Below, piece by piece: positions 18,347 to 26,022 of a DNA stretch of 64,000 bases. How positions within the stretch are numbered: position 1 is the stretch's first letter; each line of letters begins with the position of its first letter. A program made the translations under genes and the position numbers. This DNA is from Variovorax sp. OK212. GTDB lineage: Bacteria; Pseudomonadota; Gammaproteobacteria; Burkholderiales; Burkholderiaceae_C. The stretch spans positions 310,001 through 374,000 of the forward strand of contig NZ_FOLP01000001.1 of assembly GCF_900112425.1 (NCBI RefSeq), written 5' to 3'. Under the pieces are notes generated by a model. The model searched no databases and was not told the DNA's origin. It saw only the letters and a program-made list of their open reading frames with translations.

Positions 18347-19204
18347 TCATGCGGGGGTGGCGAGCGAGGCGCGCACCTCGGCCAGCACCTGCGCCGACGG
18401 CGGGCGCACGCCGCGCCAGATCTCGAAGGCCTCGGCCGCCTGCTCGACCAGCATGCCGAGCCCGTCGCGCGCGACGGCGCCGTGCGCTTCGGCCCAGGCC
18501 ATGAAGCCCGCGGCCGCGGGGCCGTACATCATGTCGACCGCGAGACCGCCTTCGCGCAGCACGGCGGCGTTCACCGGCACCGCATCGCCCGCGAGGCTGG
18601 AGGCGGTGGCATTGATCACCACGTCGAAGGTGCCCGGCACCTCGTCGAGCGCCCAGGCTTCGAGCGAGGCGCCGTGGCGCAGCGCAATGGCCGCATGGCG
18701 GCGCACCAGCTCGACGGCCTTGCCGACCGTGCGGTTGGCCACCACCACGCGCGACGCGCCGGCGTCGAGCAGCGGCCCGAGCACGCCGGCCGCCGCGCCG
18801 CCCGCGCCGATCAGCAGCAGCGCCTTGCCCTTCAGCGGCACCGCGGCGTTGTGCACGATGTCGCTGACCAGGCCGATGCCGTCGGTGTTGTCCGCGTGGA
18901 TGCTGCCGTCGTCCGCGAAGCGCAGCGTGTTCACCGCTTGCGCGAGCTTCGCGCGCTCGCTGGTGTGCTGCGCCAGCGCGGCGGCTTCGAACTTGAAGGG
19001 CACGGTGATGTTGCAGCCGCGCGCACGGTCGCCGCGCTCGGCGGCTTCGCTTCGGAAGGCCGCGATGCCTTCGGCGAACGCGCCGATCGGCACCAGCCGC
19101 CGGACGTAGTCCATCTGCTGGCCGCAGAGTTCGGCGAAGCGCGCGTGGATGCGCGGCGAGCGGCTGTGCTCGACGGGGTTGCCCACTACACAGTACAGGT
19201 CCAT
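18347..19204 (-). CDS. aroE: AroE, shikimate 5-dehydrogenase
   Basis: NADP-dependent reduction of 3-dehydroshikimate to shikimate. The 285 residues begin MDLYCVVGNPVEHSRSPRIHA (shikimate-binding Ser-Arg-Ser). NITVPFKFEA holds the catalytic lysine and HADNTDGIGL the catalytic Asn/Asp. The Rossmann loop LLIGAGGAAAGVL and adjacent VVANRTVGKA complete the cofactor site. It sits between a TonB-C protein and mtgA on the same strand. Together with the DAHP synthase at 29.6 kb it is the second shikimate pathway gene in the window, but the two are not in one operon. Confidence 0.96.
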   Translation of the reverse strand: MDLYCVVGNPVEHSRSPRIHARFAELCGQQMDYVRRLVPIGAFAEGIAAFRSEAAERGDRARGCNITVPFKFEAAALAQHTSERAKLAQAVNTLRFADDGSIHADNTDGIGLVSDIVHNAAVPLKGKALLLIGAGGAAAGVLGPLLDAGASRVVVANRTVGKAVELVRRHAAIALRHGASLEAWALDEVPGTFDVVINATASSLAGDAVPVNAAVLREGGLAVDMMYGPAAAGFMAWAEAHGAVARDGLGMLVEQAAEAFEIWRGVRPPSAQVLAEVRASLATPA

Positions 19205-19270
19205 GGCCTCGTGTCTCCTGGCGCGCTGCGCGTTGTCTTGTCTCGGTCGGGTTTGCGAGCGTCTCGGGCT

Positions 19271-20122
19271 CTACTGGGAGGAGAGCTCGATCGTCTCGTC
19301 GCGCGTGAACTTGAAGCGCGACTGCATCACGATCTGGTCGGTCTGCTTGCGCATGGCGTCGGTGAACTTGCCGAAGTTGCCCACGCTGCGCACGATGGCC
19401 TGCGCGCGGCGGTCGAGCGTGACGTCGCCCGAGCTCTCGTCGACCGACGTGTCGAGCACGTTGCCGTCGAAGTTGATGGTGATGGTCATCCTCAGCTCGC
19501 CGTAGAGTTTCTTGCCGGCGGCCGTGGGAAAGTTCTCGGTGCCCTTGAGCTCGATGCGCCGGCGCAGCGAGTCGACGTAGATCGCGTACGCGGCCTCGCG
19601 CGTGGCGGGGCTCAGGTAGCGCTTCTTGGGGCGCGCGTTTTCCTCGTTCACGCGGCGCTCGATCTCGGCGAGCAGCTCGACCATCTGGCGGCGCTTGTCC
19701 TCGCGCGCGGTGGCTTCGGTGGGGTCGCCGGCATTGCGCGGGTCGGGCACCGGCATGGCGGCCAGTTCGCGCTTGAGTTGCGCGAGCAGTTGCATCTGCT
19801 GGGCCTGCATGGCCTCGACCTGGCGGCGCGAATCCTCGAACGAGTCGCCCATGGTGGTGAAGCTCGAGGGCGGCAACGGACTGGTGGCGCGGCCCTTGTC
19901 GAGATCGCCGCCGCCGGCCAGCGCCGTCTGCGCCATCACGCGCGCGGCGGGGTCCGGCTTCTCGTTGGTCTTGCTGTTGACCAGGATCACTTCGAGCGGC
20001 GTTTCGCTGAAGACCTTGTTGAACGATTCGGGATCGACGAAGCGCACCGCGAGCAGTGCGGCATGCGCAATGACCGACACGCCGAGTGCAATCTGCAGCG
20101 TGCTGAGGTCCTTGAAGTTCAT
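19271..20122 (-). CDS. TonB C-terminal domain protein (energy transducer-like)
   Basis: The 283 residues start with a short cytoplasmic tail and one membrane helix (about residues 9-28, IALGVSVIAHAALLAV). A charged linker with a Gln-rich coiled region (QVEAMQAQQMQLLAQLKREL) follows, then a TonB_C-like domain over about the last 95 residues (YAIYVDSLRRRIELKG, GELRMTITINFDGNVLDTSV). This is the build of TonB or TolA-type proteins that reach across the periplasm. No exbB or exbD is adjacent, so the energising partner is unknown. It lies between an RNB ribonuclease and aroE on the same strand. Confidence 0.82.
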   Translation of the reverse strand: MNFKDLSTLQIALGVSVIAHAALLAVRFVDPESFNKVFSETPLEVILVNSKTNEKPDPAARVMAQTALAGGGDLDKGRATSPLPPSSFTTMGDSFEDSRRQVEAMQAQQMQLLAQLKRELAAMPVPDPRNAGDPTEATAREDKRRQMVELLAEIERRVNEENARPKKRYLSPATREAAYAIYVDSLRRRIELKGTENFPTAAGKKLYGELRMTITINFDGNVLDTSVDESSGDVTLDRRAQAIVRSVGNFGKFTDAMRKQTDQIVMQSRFKFTRDETIELSSQ

Positions 20123-20171
20123 TCTCGAAATTCCTCCAGGGGGCGCATTTCTCCGGGCGACTCGCCGAAGT

Positions 20172-22232
20172 TCATGCAGGCGTGTTTTCGGGCGCGGCCT
20201 CGCTGTCGTTCAGGTCGACGGCGATGGCGATCGGGCCCGCAACCACTTCTTCTTCCTCGTCACCTTCCTCGTCGGCGGCGGCATCGGCCTTCGGCGTGTC
20301 GAGGCGTTCGAGCACGGTGCCGCTCACGTCCAGCGCGATCTCGTCGATCTCGCCGAGCTTCACGCGCAGGCGCGCGCCGCGTTCCTGCTGGCCGGCCACC
20401 GGGAACACCAGCGGCAGCGTCTCGGCGCGCACCAGCGCGCCATTGGGCAGGTCCTTGATGACGGTGGCCTCGAGCTCGGTGATGCCCTGCTGCTGCAGGT
20501 ACTTCAGCGTCCAGAAGCGTTCCATGCCGCCCTGGTAGGCGTTGTACGTGGCGTAGGCCGCGTCGAAGCCCGACAGGATCGAGAACAGGTCGGCGTCCTT
20601 CGGCTTGAACGGCGCGGCCAGTGCGGCGGTCTTGCCGTGGCGCGCGGCGGCAATGATCTGCCACTGGTTCACCAGGTCGGTGTAGCGGCGAAGGGGCGAG
20701 GTGCTCCAGGCGTAGCTCTTCACGCCCAGGCCCGCGTGCGGCAGCGAGCGCGTGCCCATGCGCACCTTGATGCCGGGCGCCAGGCTGGCCTGGCTGCGGT
20801 ACAGGCCGGGCACGCCGAGTTCGCCGAGCCAACTGCCCCAGGTGCTGTTGGCCAGGATCATGGCCTCGGAGACGATCAGGTCGAGCGGCGCGCCGCGCTG
20901 GCGCGTGCCGATCTGCACCTGCTCGTTGCCCACGGGCTCGTTGCCGTCGTTGCCGACGAGGCGGAAGTTGTAGTCGGGCCGGTTGAAGTTCTCCGGCTTG
21001 CCGCGCACCACCTCGCGCTGCGCCTTCAGCTGCTTCGCGAGGCGGAACAGGAAGGAGAGCGGGGCGCGCAGGCGGGCCGCGGCTTCTGGCGTGTTGTCGC
21101 TCTGGAACGCGGCGTCTTCGAGCCAGGGCTGCGTGACGACGGTGTCGAGCTGGTCGTGGCGCAGGTTGGCGACGATCGGCACGCGCTCCAGTTTGGTCTC
21201 GGTGCCCTGCAGCTCGAGCGTGGCCTCGTCGAAGCGCGCGTAGAGCGACACGGCCGGGCGGTCGCCGCCCTCAAGCAGCGTGTAGGTGTTGACCACCTCG
21301 TCGGGCAGCATCGTGATCTTGTAGCCCGGCATGTAGACCGTCGACATGCGCGTGCGCGCCACGTTGTCGATGGCGCTACCCGGCGTAAGCGCCAGGGCCG
21401 GTGCGGCGATGTGGATGCCGACCGTGACGGTGCCCGTGCCGAGGCCCTGCACCGAGAGCGCGTCGTCGATTTCGGTGGTCTGCGAATCGTCGATCGAGAA
21501 GGCCTGCACGCCGGATGCGACCGGCAGGTCGTCCACGATGGCGGGCGCCGCGAGCGCGGGGAAGCCCGTGCCCTTGGGGAAGTTCTCGAACAGGAAGCGG
21601 CGCCAGTGGAACTGGTAGGGCGAGTCGATCGCGCCGGCGCGTTCCAGCAGGTCGAGCGGCGGGCGCTGCGTGGCGCGCGCGGCGTCGACCACGGCCTTGT
21701 ATTCGGGGGCGTTCTTGTCGGGCTTGAACAGGATCTTGTAGAGCTGCTCGCGCACCGGCGCGGGGCACACGCCCTCGGCCAGCTGGCCGGCCCACTCGGC
21801 GATCTGCGCCTGGATGACCTTCTTCTTCTCGATGGCGGCCAGCGCCTGCTGCACGATCTCGGCCGGCGCCTTCTTGAAGCGTCCCTTGCCCGCGCGGCGG
21901 AAGTAGTGCGGCGCCTCGAACAGCCCGAACAGCGCGGCCGCCTGCTCGGCCAGCGAGGGCTTGTCGGTGAAATATTCGGCGGCCAGCTCCGCAAAGGTGA
22001 ATTCGCCCTCGGGCGCGAATTCCCAGGCGAGATCGAGGTCCATGGCGGCGGCGAGCGTGCGCGCCTCGGCGATCAGCTCGGCGGGCGAGGGCTTCTCGAA
22101 ACGCAACACGATGTTGGCGCTCTTGACCTTGACGCGCTTGCCCGTGTCGAGCTCGACCTGTGCCGATGCTTCGGCCTCCGACAGCACGCGGCCGCCGAGG
22201 TACTTGCCGGCTTCTTCAAACAATACAAACAT
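20172..22232 (-). CDS. RNB-domain exoribonuclease (RNase II/R family)
   Basis: A 686-residue 3'-5' exoribonuclease. The catalytic RNB domain starts at about residue 260 with FSIDDSQTTEIDDALSV, which holds the metal-binding aspartates, followed by VGIHIAAPA, VYMPGYKITMLPDEV and SPLRRYTDLVNQWQI. The N-terminal third does not look like the usual cold-shock pair of RNase R. A small S1-like segment may lie near residues 600-650. The C-terminal tail is acidic (DEEGDEEEE). The ATG lies 6 nt after GACAAT on the minus strand, with no Shine-Dalgarno sequence. It shares a strand with the TonB-C gene 49 nt downstream. Confidence 0.88.
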   Translation of the reverse strand: MFVLFEEAGKYLGGRVLSEAEASAQVELDTGKRVKVKSANIVLRFEKPSPAELIAEARTLAAAMDLDLAWEFAPEGEFTFAELAAEYFTDKPSLAEQAAALFGLFEAPHYFRRAGKGRFKKAPAEIVQQALAAIEKKKVIQAQIAEWAGQLAEGVCPAPVREQLYKILFKPDKNAPEYKAVVDAARATQRPPLDLLERAGAIDSPYQFHWRRFLFENFPKGTGFPALAAPAIVDDLPVASGVQAFSIDDSQTTEIDDALSVQGLGTGTVTVGIHIAAPALALTPGSAIDNVARTRMSTVYMPGYKITMLPDEVVNTYTLLEGGDRPAVSLYARFDEATLELQGTETKLERVPIVANLRHDQLDTVVTQPWLEDAAFQSDNTPEAAARLRAPLSFLFRLAKQLKAQREVVRGKPENFNRPDYNFRLVGNDGNEPVGNEQVQIGTRQRGAPLDLIVSEAMILANSTWGSWLGELGVPGLYRSQASLAPGIKVRMGTRSLPHAGLGVKSYAWSTSPLRRYTDLVNQWQIIAAARHGKTAALAAPFKPKDADLFSILSGFDAAYATYNAYQGGMERFWTLKYLQQQGITELEATVIKDLPNGALVRAETLPLVFPVAGQQERGARLRVKLGEIDEIALDVSGTVLERLDTPKADAAADEEGDEEEEVVAGPIAIAVDLNDSEAAPENTPA

Positions 22233-22279
22233 CCGGCGATTGTCCCACGCTGAACCCGCCGGCCTGCCGGGATCGAATG

Positions 22280-22298
22280 CCCCGGGTGAAGCCCGGGG
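22280..22298. terminator. GC-rich hairpin between yqiA-like and RNB genes
   Basis: CCCCGGG at 22280-22286 and CCCGGGG at 22292-22298 form a 7-bp stem with a 5-nt loop, directly downstream of the YqiA-like stop on the minus strand. No T-run follows, so termination strength is doubtful. It also lies 50 nt upstream of the RNB gene start. Confidence 0.35.
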
Positions 22299-22305
22299 GC
22301 GGGCG

Positions 22306-22899
22306 TTACACCGGGTTGATGAACGACATCACGTCGTCCAGATGCACTTTCTCGAAGTCCGACAGCGCGTGGTCGCTGCCTTCGAGCAGCTTGATGTTGC
22401 TGTCGGGGTAGCGCGCCGACATCTCGTGCCAGTCGAGCGCCTCGTCGCCCTTGGCGATGATGGCGAAGACGCGCTCGGGCCGCGTGAGCTGGCCGACTTC
22501 CATGGCGCGCAGCTCGTGGATGTATTCGGGGCGGAAGTAGAAGTGCTCCGACGGGTCGTGCCAGACGGTCTGGTCGCCGATGTAGCGCGTGAGGTCGCGC
22601 GCCGGGTGCACGGCGGGGTTCAGCAGCACGGCGCGGCAGCGGGTCATGCCGGCAACGTAGGTGGCGTAGAAGCCGCCGAGCGACGAGCCCACCACCGCCA
22701 TCGACTTGCGCGGCCAGTGGGCGATGCCCTTCATCACCATGTCGATGGCATCGTGCGGCGACGGCGGCAGCTGGGGGCACCACCACTGGAGATCGGGATG
22801 GTGCTGGGCCACGCGCTGCGCCATGAGCCGAGCCTTGGTGGAGCGGGGCGACGAGCGGAAGCCGTGCAGGTACAACAGGTGAGTGGTTTGCGGATCCAT
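22306..22899 (-). CDS. YqiA/UPF0227-like alpha/beta hydrolase
   Basis: A 197-residue cytoplasmic hydrolase. It begins MDPQTTHLLYLHGFRSSPRSTKA, with the oxyanion-hole LHGF. The nucleophile elbow is VGSSLGGFYATY, and the catalytic His is in EGSDHALSDF near the C-terminus. Length and motifs fit the YqiA esterase family, which hydrolyses acyl-CoA or small esters in vitro. No Shine-Dalgarno is evident before the ATG. The frame is open for 250 more codons upstream without conserved sequence, so the longer form was not used. Confidence 0.85.
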   Translation of the reverse strand: MDPQTTHLLYLHGFRSSPRSTKARLMAQRVAQHHPDLQWWCPQLPPSPHDAIDMVMKGIAHWPRKSMAVVGSSLGGFYATYVAGMTRCRAVLLNPAVHPARDLTRYIGDQTVWHDPSEHFYFRPEYIHELRAMEVGQLTRPERVFAIIAKGDEALDWHEMSARYPDSNIKLLEGSDHALSDFEKVHLDDVMSFINPV

Positions 22900-23341
22900 G
22901 CGAGGAAGAGATGCAGGGTGCCGACGTTGCACCCCGCTTGCCGGGACCAGGTAATTCTGCATGAGGTCTGTAGTCACGAGGCCGCTTCCAGCGTACAAAA
23001 ACCCCGTGGGCCGGGGTTCTTCGGTAAAGATCGAGCCGATCGATGCTCGGGGTGCGCGGACGTCCGGCCTGCCTGTGCAAGGGATGTGCTGCGCCTTGGG
23101 AATTCGAAAGTATTCAGGCCCCGGGCCGCCGGGGTCTCGTGGGTCTACGTTCGAGTTACTTCGCCTGCGTGAAGAGGGCCATCGAGGTGCATCCGAGAGG
23201 CATTCGACCCGATGCCGCCCTGCATCGTCCGCGCCGGCAAAAAGCGGCGCAAGTTTCACGGCGCATGCCGTCGTGCGCATCCCATGAACAGGGTAGGCGT
23301 GCAAGGGCGCTCGCGTGCGCGCGAGCCTTATGCTTCTGCCC
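22900..23341. other. 442-nt intergenic region with orphan hairpins
   Basis: No convincing protein gene. It contains an intrinsic terminator reading on the minus strand (22995-23018, listed separately) and a further GC-rich hairpin near 23118-23138 (GGCCCCGGG / CCGGGG). The right end holds TATGCT at 23329-23334, 7 nt before the response regulator ATG. A minus-strand transcript starting around 23160-23300 and stopping at the terminator would be a small RNA of about 150-300 nt or the leader of the YqiA-like gene. Confidence 0.5.
22995..23018 (-). terminator. Intrinsic terminator on the minus strand with no assigned gene
   Basis: AACCCCG (23000-23006) and CGGGGTT (23012-23018) form a 7-bp stem with a 5-nt loop. 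Read on the minus strand it is followed by TTTTTG. The nearest minus-strand gene upstream of it is not within several hundred bases, so it either ends a small RNA or acts as an attenuator ahead of the YqiA-like gene. Confidence 0.65.
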
Positions 23342-24076
23342 ATGAACACAGAGGCCCCGCACGACGCGACGCCACGCCGATGGGGCGTGCTCGTCGTCGA
23401 AGACGACAGCCGCGCGCGCGCATTCTTCGAAGCGAGCGTGCAGCGCAGCCCGCGCCTTTTCTGGCTCGGCAGCGCCGGCACGGTCCAGGAGGCGCTGGCC
23501 TGGCTGGCGCGCACCGCCACCATTCCCGACGTGCTGCTGGTCGACCTCGGCATGCCCGACGGCACCGGCCTGGACGTGATCCGCGACGCGGTGGCGCGCT
23601 TTCCCGGCTGCGAGCCGCTGGTGGTGTCGGTGTTCGGCGACGAGGAAAACGTGCTCGCCAGCATCGAGGCCGGCGCCGTGGGCTACATCCACAAGGACGC
23701 CGCGCCCGAGGACATCGCCCAGACCATCGTGGAGATGAAGGCCGGCGCCTCGCCGATCTCGCCCATGATCGCGCGGCGTGTGCTCGCCAAGTACCGCAGC
23801 CTGCAGTCGGCGGTCGTGCCCGGCGCGCCGCCGGGCGTCGCGCCGGAGGCGGTGTCGGAGGAGTCCGACCGCGGCTTGCTGTCGGCGCGCGAGCACGAGG
23901 TGCTCACGCTCATCGCGCGCGGTTTCTCCTATGCGGAGATCGCGCGGCTCAAGGGGCTGAGCGTGCACACGGTGCAGACCCACATCAAGAACCTCTACGG
24001 AAAGCTTGCCGTGCACTCCAAGAGCGAAGCGGTCTTCGAAGCGACGCGGCTCGGCCTGCTGTCTCACCCGGGCTGA
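23342..24076 (+). CDS. NarL/LuxR-type response regulator
   Basis: Two-component regulator of 244 residues. The receiver domain has the acidic pair ED20-21-D, phospho-acceptor D68 in VLLVDLGMPDG and the lysine of GYIHKDA. After a Pro/Ala linker the C-terminal HTH reads LSAREHEVLTLIARGFSYAEIARLKGLSVHTVQTHIKNLYGKL, a standard LuxR fold for DNA binding. It is followed after 6 nt by its likely kinase. The chosen ATG lies 7 nt after TATGCT, a -10-like box. A longer reading from 23315 or 23330 is possible. Target genes are unknown. Confidence 0.88.
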   Translation: MNTEAPHDATPRRWGVLVVEDDSRARAFFEASVQRSPRLFWLGSAGTVQEALAWLARTATIPDVLLVDLGMPDGTGLDVIRDAVARFPGCEPLVVSVFGDEENVLASIEAGAVGYIHKDAAPEDIAQTIVEMKAGASPISPMIARRVLAKYRSLQSAVVPGAPPGVAPEAVSEESDRGLLSAREHEVLTLIARGFSYAEIARLKGLSVHTVQTHIKNLYGKLAVHSKSEAVFEATRLGLLSHPG

Positions 24077-24082
24077 CGGCAG

Positions 24083-25990
24083 ATGCGGCGTTTGCGGCCG
24101 GGGCTGGTGTCGTTGTTCGGATGGTGGCTGGCGCTGGTTGTCGTGGCGCTCGCCGGCGTTGCGCCGGCCGCCGCGGCGCAAGCGGCCATCGAGCTGCGCC
24201 AAGGCACCGTGACGAGCTCGGTCGACGGCGTCACGCGCACCGGGCCGGTCGACCTGTCGTACCACTGGGACCGTGAGCACCGCGGGCGTCCCGGCACGGC
24301 GAGCTTCGACCTGCCGTTCCGGCTCGACGCCGCGCCCGACACGCCGTGGGGCATCTTCATCCCGCGCGTGGGCAACGTCTTCGAGGTGCAGCTCAACGAC
24401 GCGCTGTTGCAGGTCTACGGCGACCTCGGCCGCGGCAACGACGCCGACTACGCCAAGGCGCCCATCTACGTGCCGGTGCCCGGGCGGCTGCTGCGGCAGG
24501 GCGACAACCACCTGCAGATCCGCATCCGCGCGGACAGCGGCCGGCGCGCGGGGCTGTCGCGCGTGGTGGTCGGGCCGGCCGCGCCGGTGCGCACGGAGCT
24601 GTTCGAAAGCGCCTACGCCTGGCGCTTCACCGGCTCGGTGCTGCTGACGGCCTTCAGCCTCATGGTGAGCGGCATCGCGCTGGGCCTCTGGCTCACGCAG
24701 GTCGACGCGCGGGACAACCGCGGCGGCACCGGGCGCGACGGCATCTACCTGTGGGCCGCGCTGGCCGAGTTCTGCTGGGCGATCCGCGTGGCCGACGGCG
24801 TGGTCGCCGAGCCGCCGCTGCCCTGGGGCGCCTGGGGCGTGCTGATGGCCGCCTGCTATGCGGGCTGGGCGGCCTCGGCCATGATGTTCTGCTGCCACCT
24901 GGCCGGCTGGTCCCGCAACCCGCGCCTGCGGTGGCTGCGCTGGCCGCTGCTGGCGGTGGTGGCCGGCACCGTGGCGGCGAGTTCGCTCGCGCTGCGGCGC
25001 GAGGAGCCGATGTGGCTCACCGGCTGGCTGGTCCTGGAAATCGCCTTCATCGCCTGCTTCGTGACGGCTTTCGTCGTGGCCACCGTGCGCCGCCCGAGCA
25101 CCGAGCAGTGGCTGGTGGCCGGCGCGGCGCTGGCGACGGTGGCGTTCGGCGTGCGCGACTGGCTGGTGATCCGCCTGAGCGACGCCTACGGCGAAACCAC
25201 CTGGGTGCGTTATTCGTCGGTGTTCTTCGGCATTGCGCTGCTGCTGATCGTGCTGCGGCGTTTCCACGCCGCCACGGTCCAGTCGCGCGGCTGGGTCACG
25301 GCGCTGGCCGAGCGCGTGGCCCAGCGCGAGCGCGAGCTGGCGGCCACCTACGCGGAGCTGGAAGCGGCGGCGCGCGACCAGGCGCGCACCCACGAGCGCG
25401 AGCGCATCCTGCGCGACATGCACGACGGGGTGGGTTCGCACATCAGCTCGGCCATCCGGCAGCTGCAGTCGGGCCAGGCCAGCTCGGGCGACCTGCTGCG
25501 CACGCTGCGCGATTCGCTCGACCAGCTCAAGCTGTCCATCGATTCCATCCACCTGCCGCCGGGCGACGTCGGGGCCCTGCTGGCGGCGGCGCGCTACCGG
25601 CTGGAACCGCGGCTGGCGGCGGGGGGCATCGAGCTCGAATGGGCCGTGGAGGAGGTCGCGCCGGTCGAGCGGCTCGACGCGCAGGGCATGCGGCAGCTGC
25701 AGTTCCTGCTGTTCGAGGCCATTTCCAACGTTTTGCAACATGCGCAGGCCAGCGTGCTGCGCATCGAGGCCGACATGCAGGGGGCCACGGCGCACAGGGT
25801 GCCCACGGTGCCCACGGTGCCCACGGTGCCCACGGTGCCCACTGTGCAATTGCGCGTGATCGACAACGGCAGGGGCTTCGACGCCGCCTGCGTGCCGCGC
25901 GCGCTGGCCGAGCGCGCGGGGGCCATCGGCGCGCGGCTGGCGGTCGAAAGCCGACCCGGGCGCACGGTCGTTCAGCTTTCTTTCGATTGA
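24083..25990 (+). CDS. Membrane sensor histidine kinase, HisKA_3 type
   Basis: A 635-residue kinase partnered with the preceding regulator. It has a signal or anchor segment (about 10-33), then a periplasmic beta-rich domain (to about residue 175) resembling 7TMR-DISM extracellular domains. Six or seven membrane helices run to about residue 395, followed by a coiled coil. The dimerisation helix has the phospho-acceptor H447 in RERILRDMHDGVGSHISS. The ATPase domain has N-box LFEAISNVLQHAQA and G-box VIDNGRGFD. Odd feature: between them a VPT repeat (residues 573-587) is inserted, from a 9-nt tandem repeat. Whether ATP binding tolerates this is unknown. Confidence 0.88.
   Translation: MRRLRPGLVSLFGWWLALVVVALAGVAPAAAAQAAIELRQGTVTSSVDGVTRTGPVDLSYHWDREHRGRPGTASFDLPFRLDAAPDTPWGIFIPRVGNVFEVQLNDALLQVYGDLGRGNDADYAKAPIYVPVPGRLLRQGDNHLQIRIRADSGRRAGLSRVVVGPAAPVRTELFESAYAWRFTGSVLLTAFSLMVSGIALGLWLTQVDARDNRGGTGRDGIYLWAALAEFCWAIRVADGVVAEPPLPWGAWGVLMAACYAGWAASAMMFCCHLAGWSRNPRLRWLRWPLLAVVAGTVAASSLALRREEPMWLTGWLVLEIAFIACFVTAFVVATVRRPSTEQWLVAGAALATVAFGVRDWLVIRLSDAYGETTWVRYSSVFFGIALLLIVLRRFHAATVQSRGWVTALAERVAQRERELAATYAELEAAARDQARTHERERILRDMHDGVGSHISSAIRQLQSGQASSGDLLRTLRDSLDQLKLSIDSIHLPPGDVGALLAAARYRLEPRLAAGGIELEWAVEEVAPVERLDAQGMRQLQFLLFEAISNVLQHAQASVLRIEADMQGATAHRVPTVPTVPTVPTVPTVQLRVIDNGRGFDAACVPRALAERAGAIGARLAVESRPGRTVVQLSFD
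25799..25843 (+). repeat. 9-bp tandem repeat in the histidine kinase gene
   Basis: Five head-to-tail copies of GTGCCCACG, the last ending in T instead of G, encode VPT five times. The unit is a multiple of three, so copy-number changes would keep the frame. It lies between the N and G boxes of the HATPase domain. Confidence 0.92.
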
Positions 25991-26022
25991 GGTGGGCAGC
26001 GGGGCGGGGATAATCCGCCCCC
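25987..26022 (+). promoter_or_regulatory. Candidate rodA promoter inside an inverted repeat
   Basis: TTGAGG at 25987-25992 and GATAAT at 26009-26014 are 16 nt apart. The -10-like box is embraced by a perfect 7-bp inverted repeat, GGGGCGG (26001-26007) and CCGCCCC (26015-26021), ending one base before the rodA ATG. A transcript starting here would be leaderless or nearly so, and the palindrome could be an operator. Confidence 0.5.

Noticed and set aside
23090..23125. TTCGAA-containing segment resembling a tRNA T-loop
   Set aside because: No flanking 5-bp stems, anticodon arm or acceptor stem can be drawn on either strand.
22900..23664. N-terminal extension of the YqiA-like protein
   Set aside because: The frame crosses a terminator hairpin and the response regulator in antisense. 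The typical YqiA start is MDPQTTHLLYLHGF.
23156..25849. Minus-strand open frame of about 900 codons opposite the two-component genes
   Set aside because: Covers both response regulator and kinase in antisense, with low-complexity Arg/His/Gln composition only.
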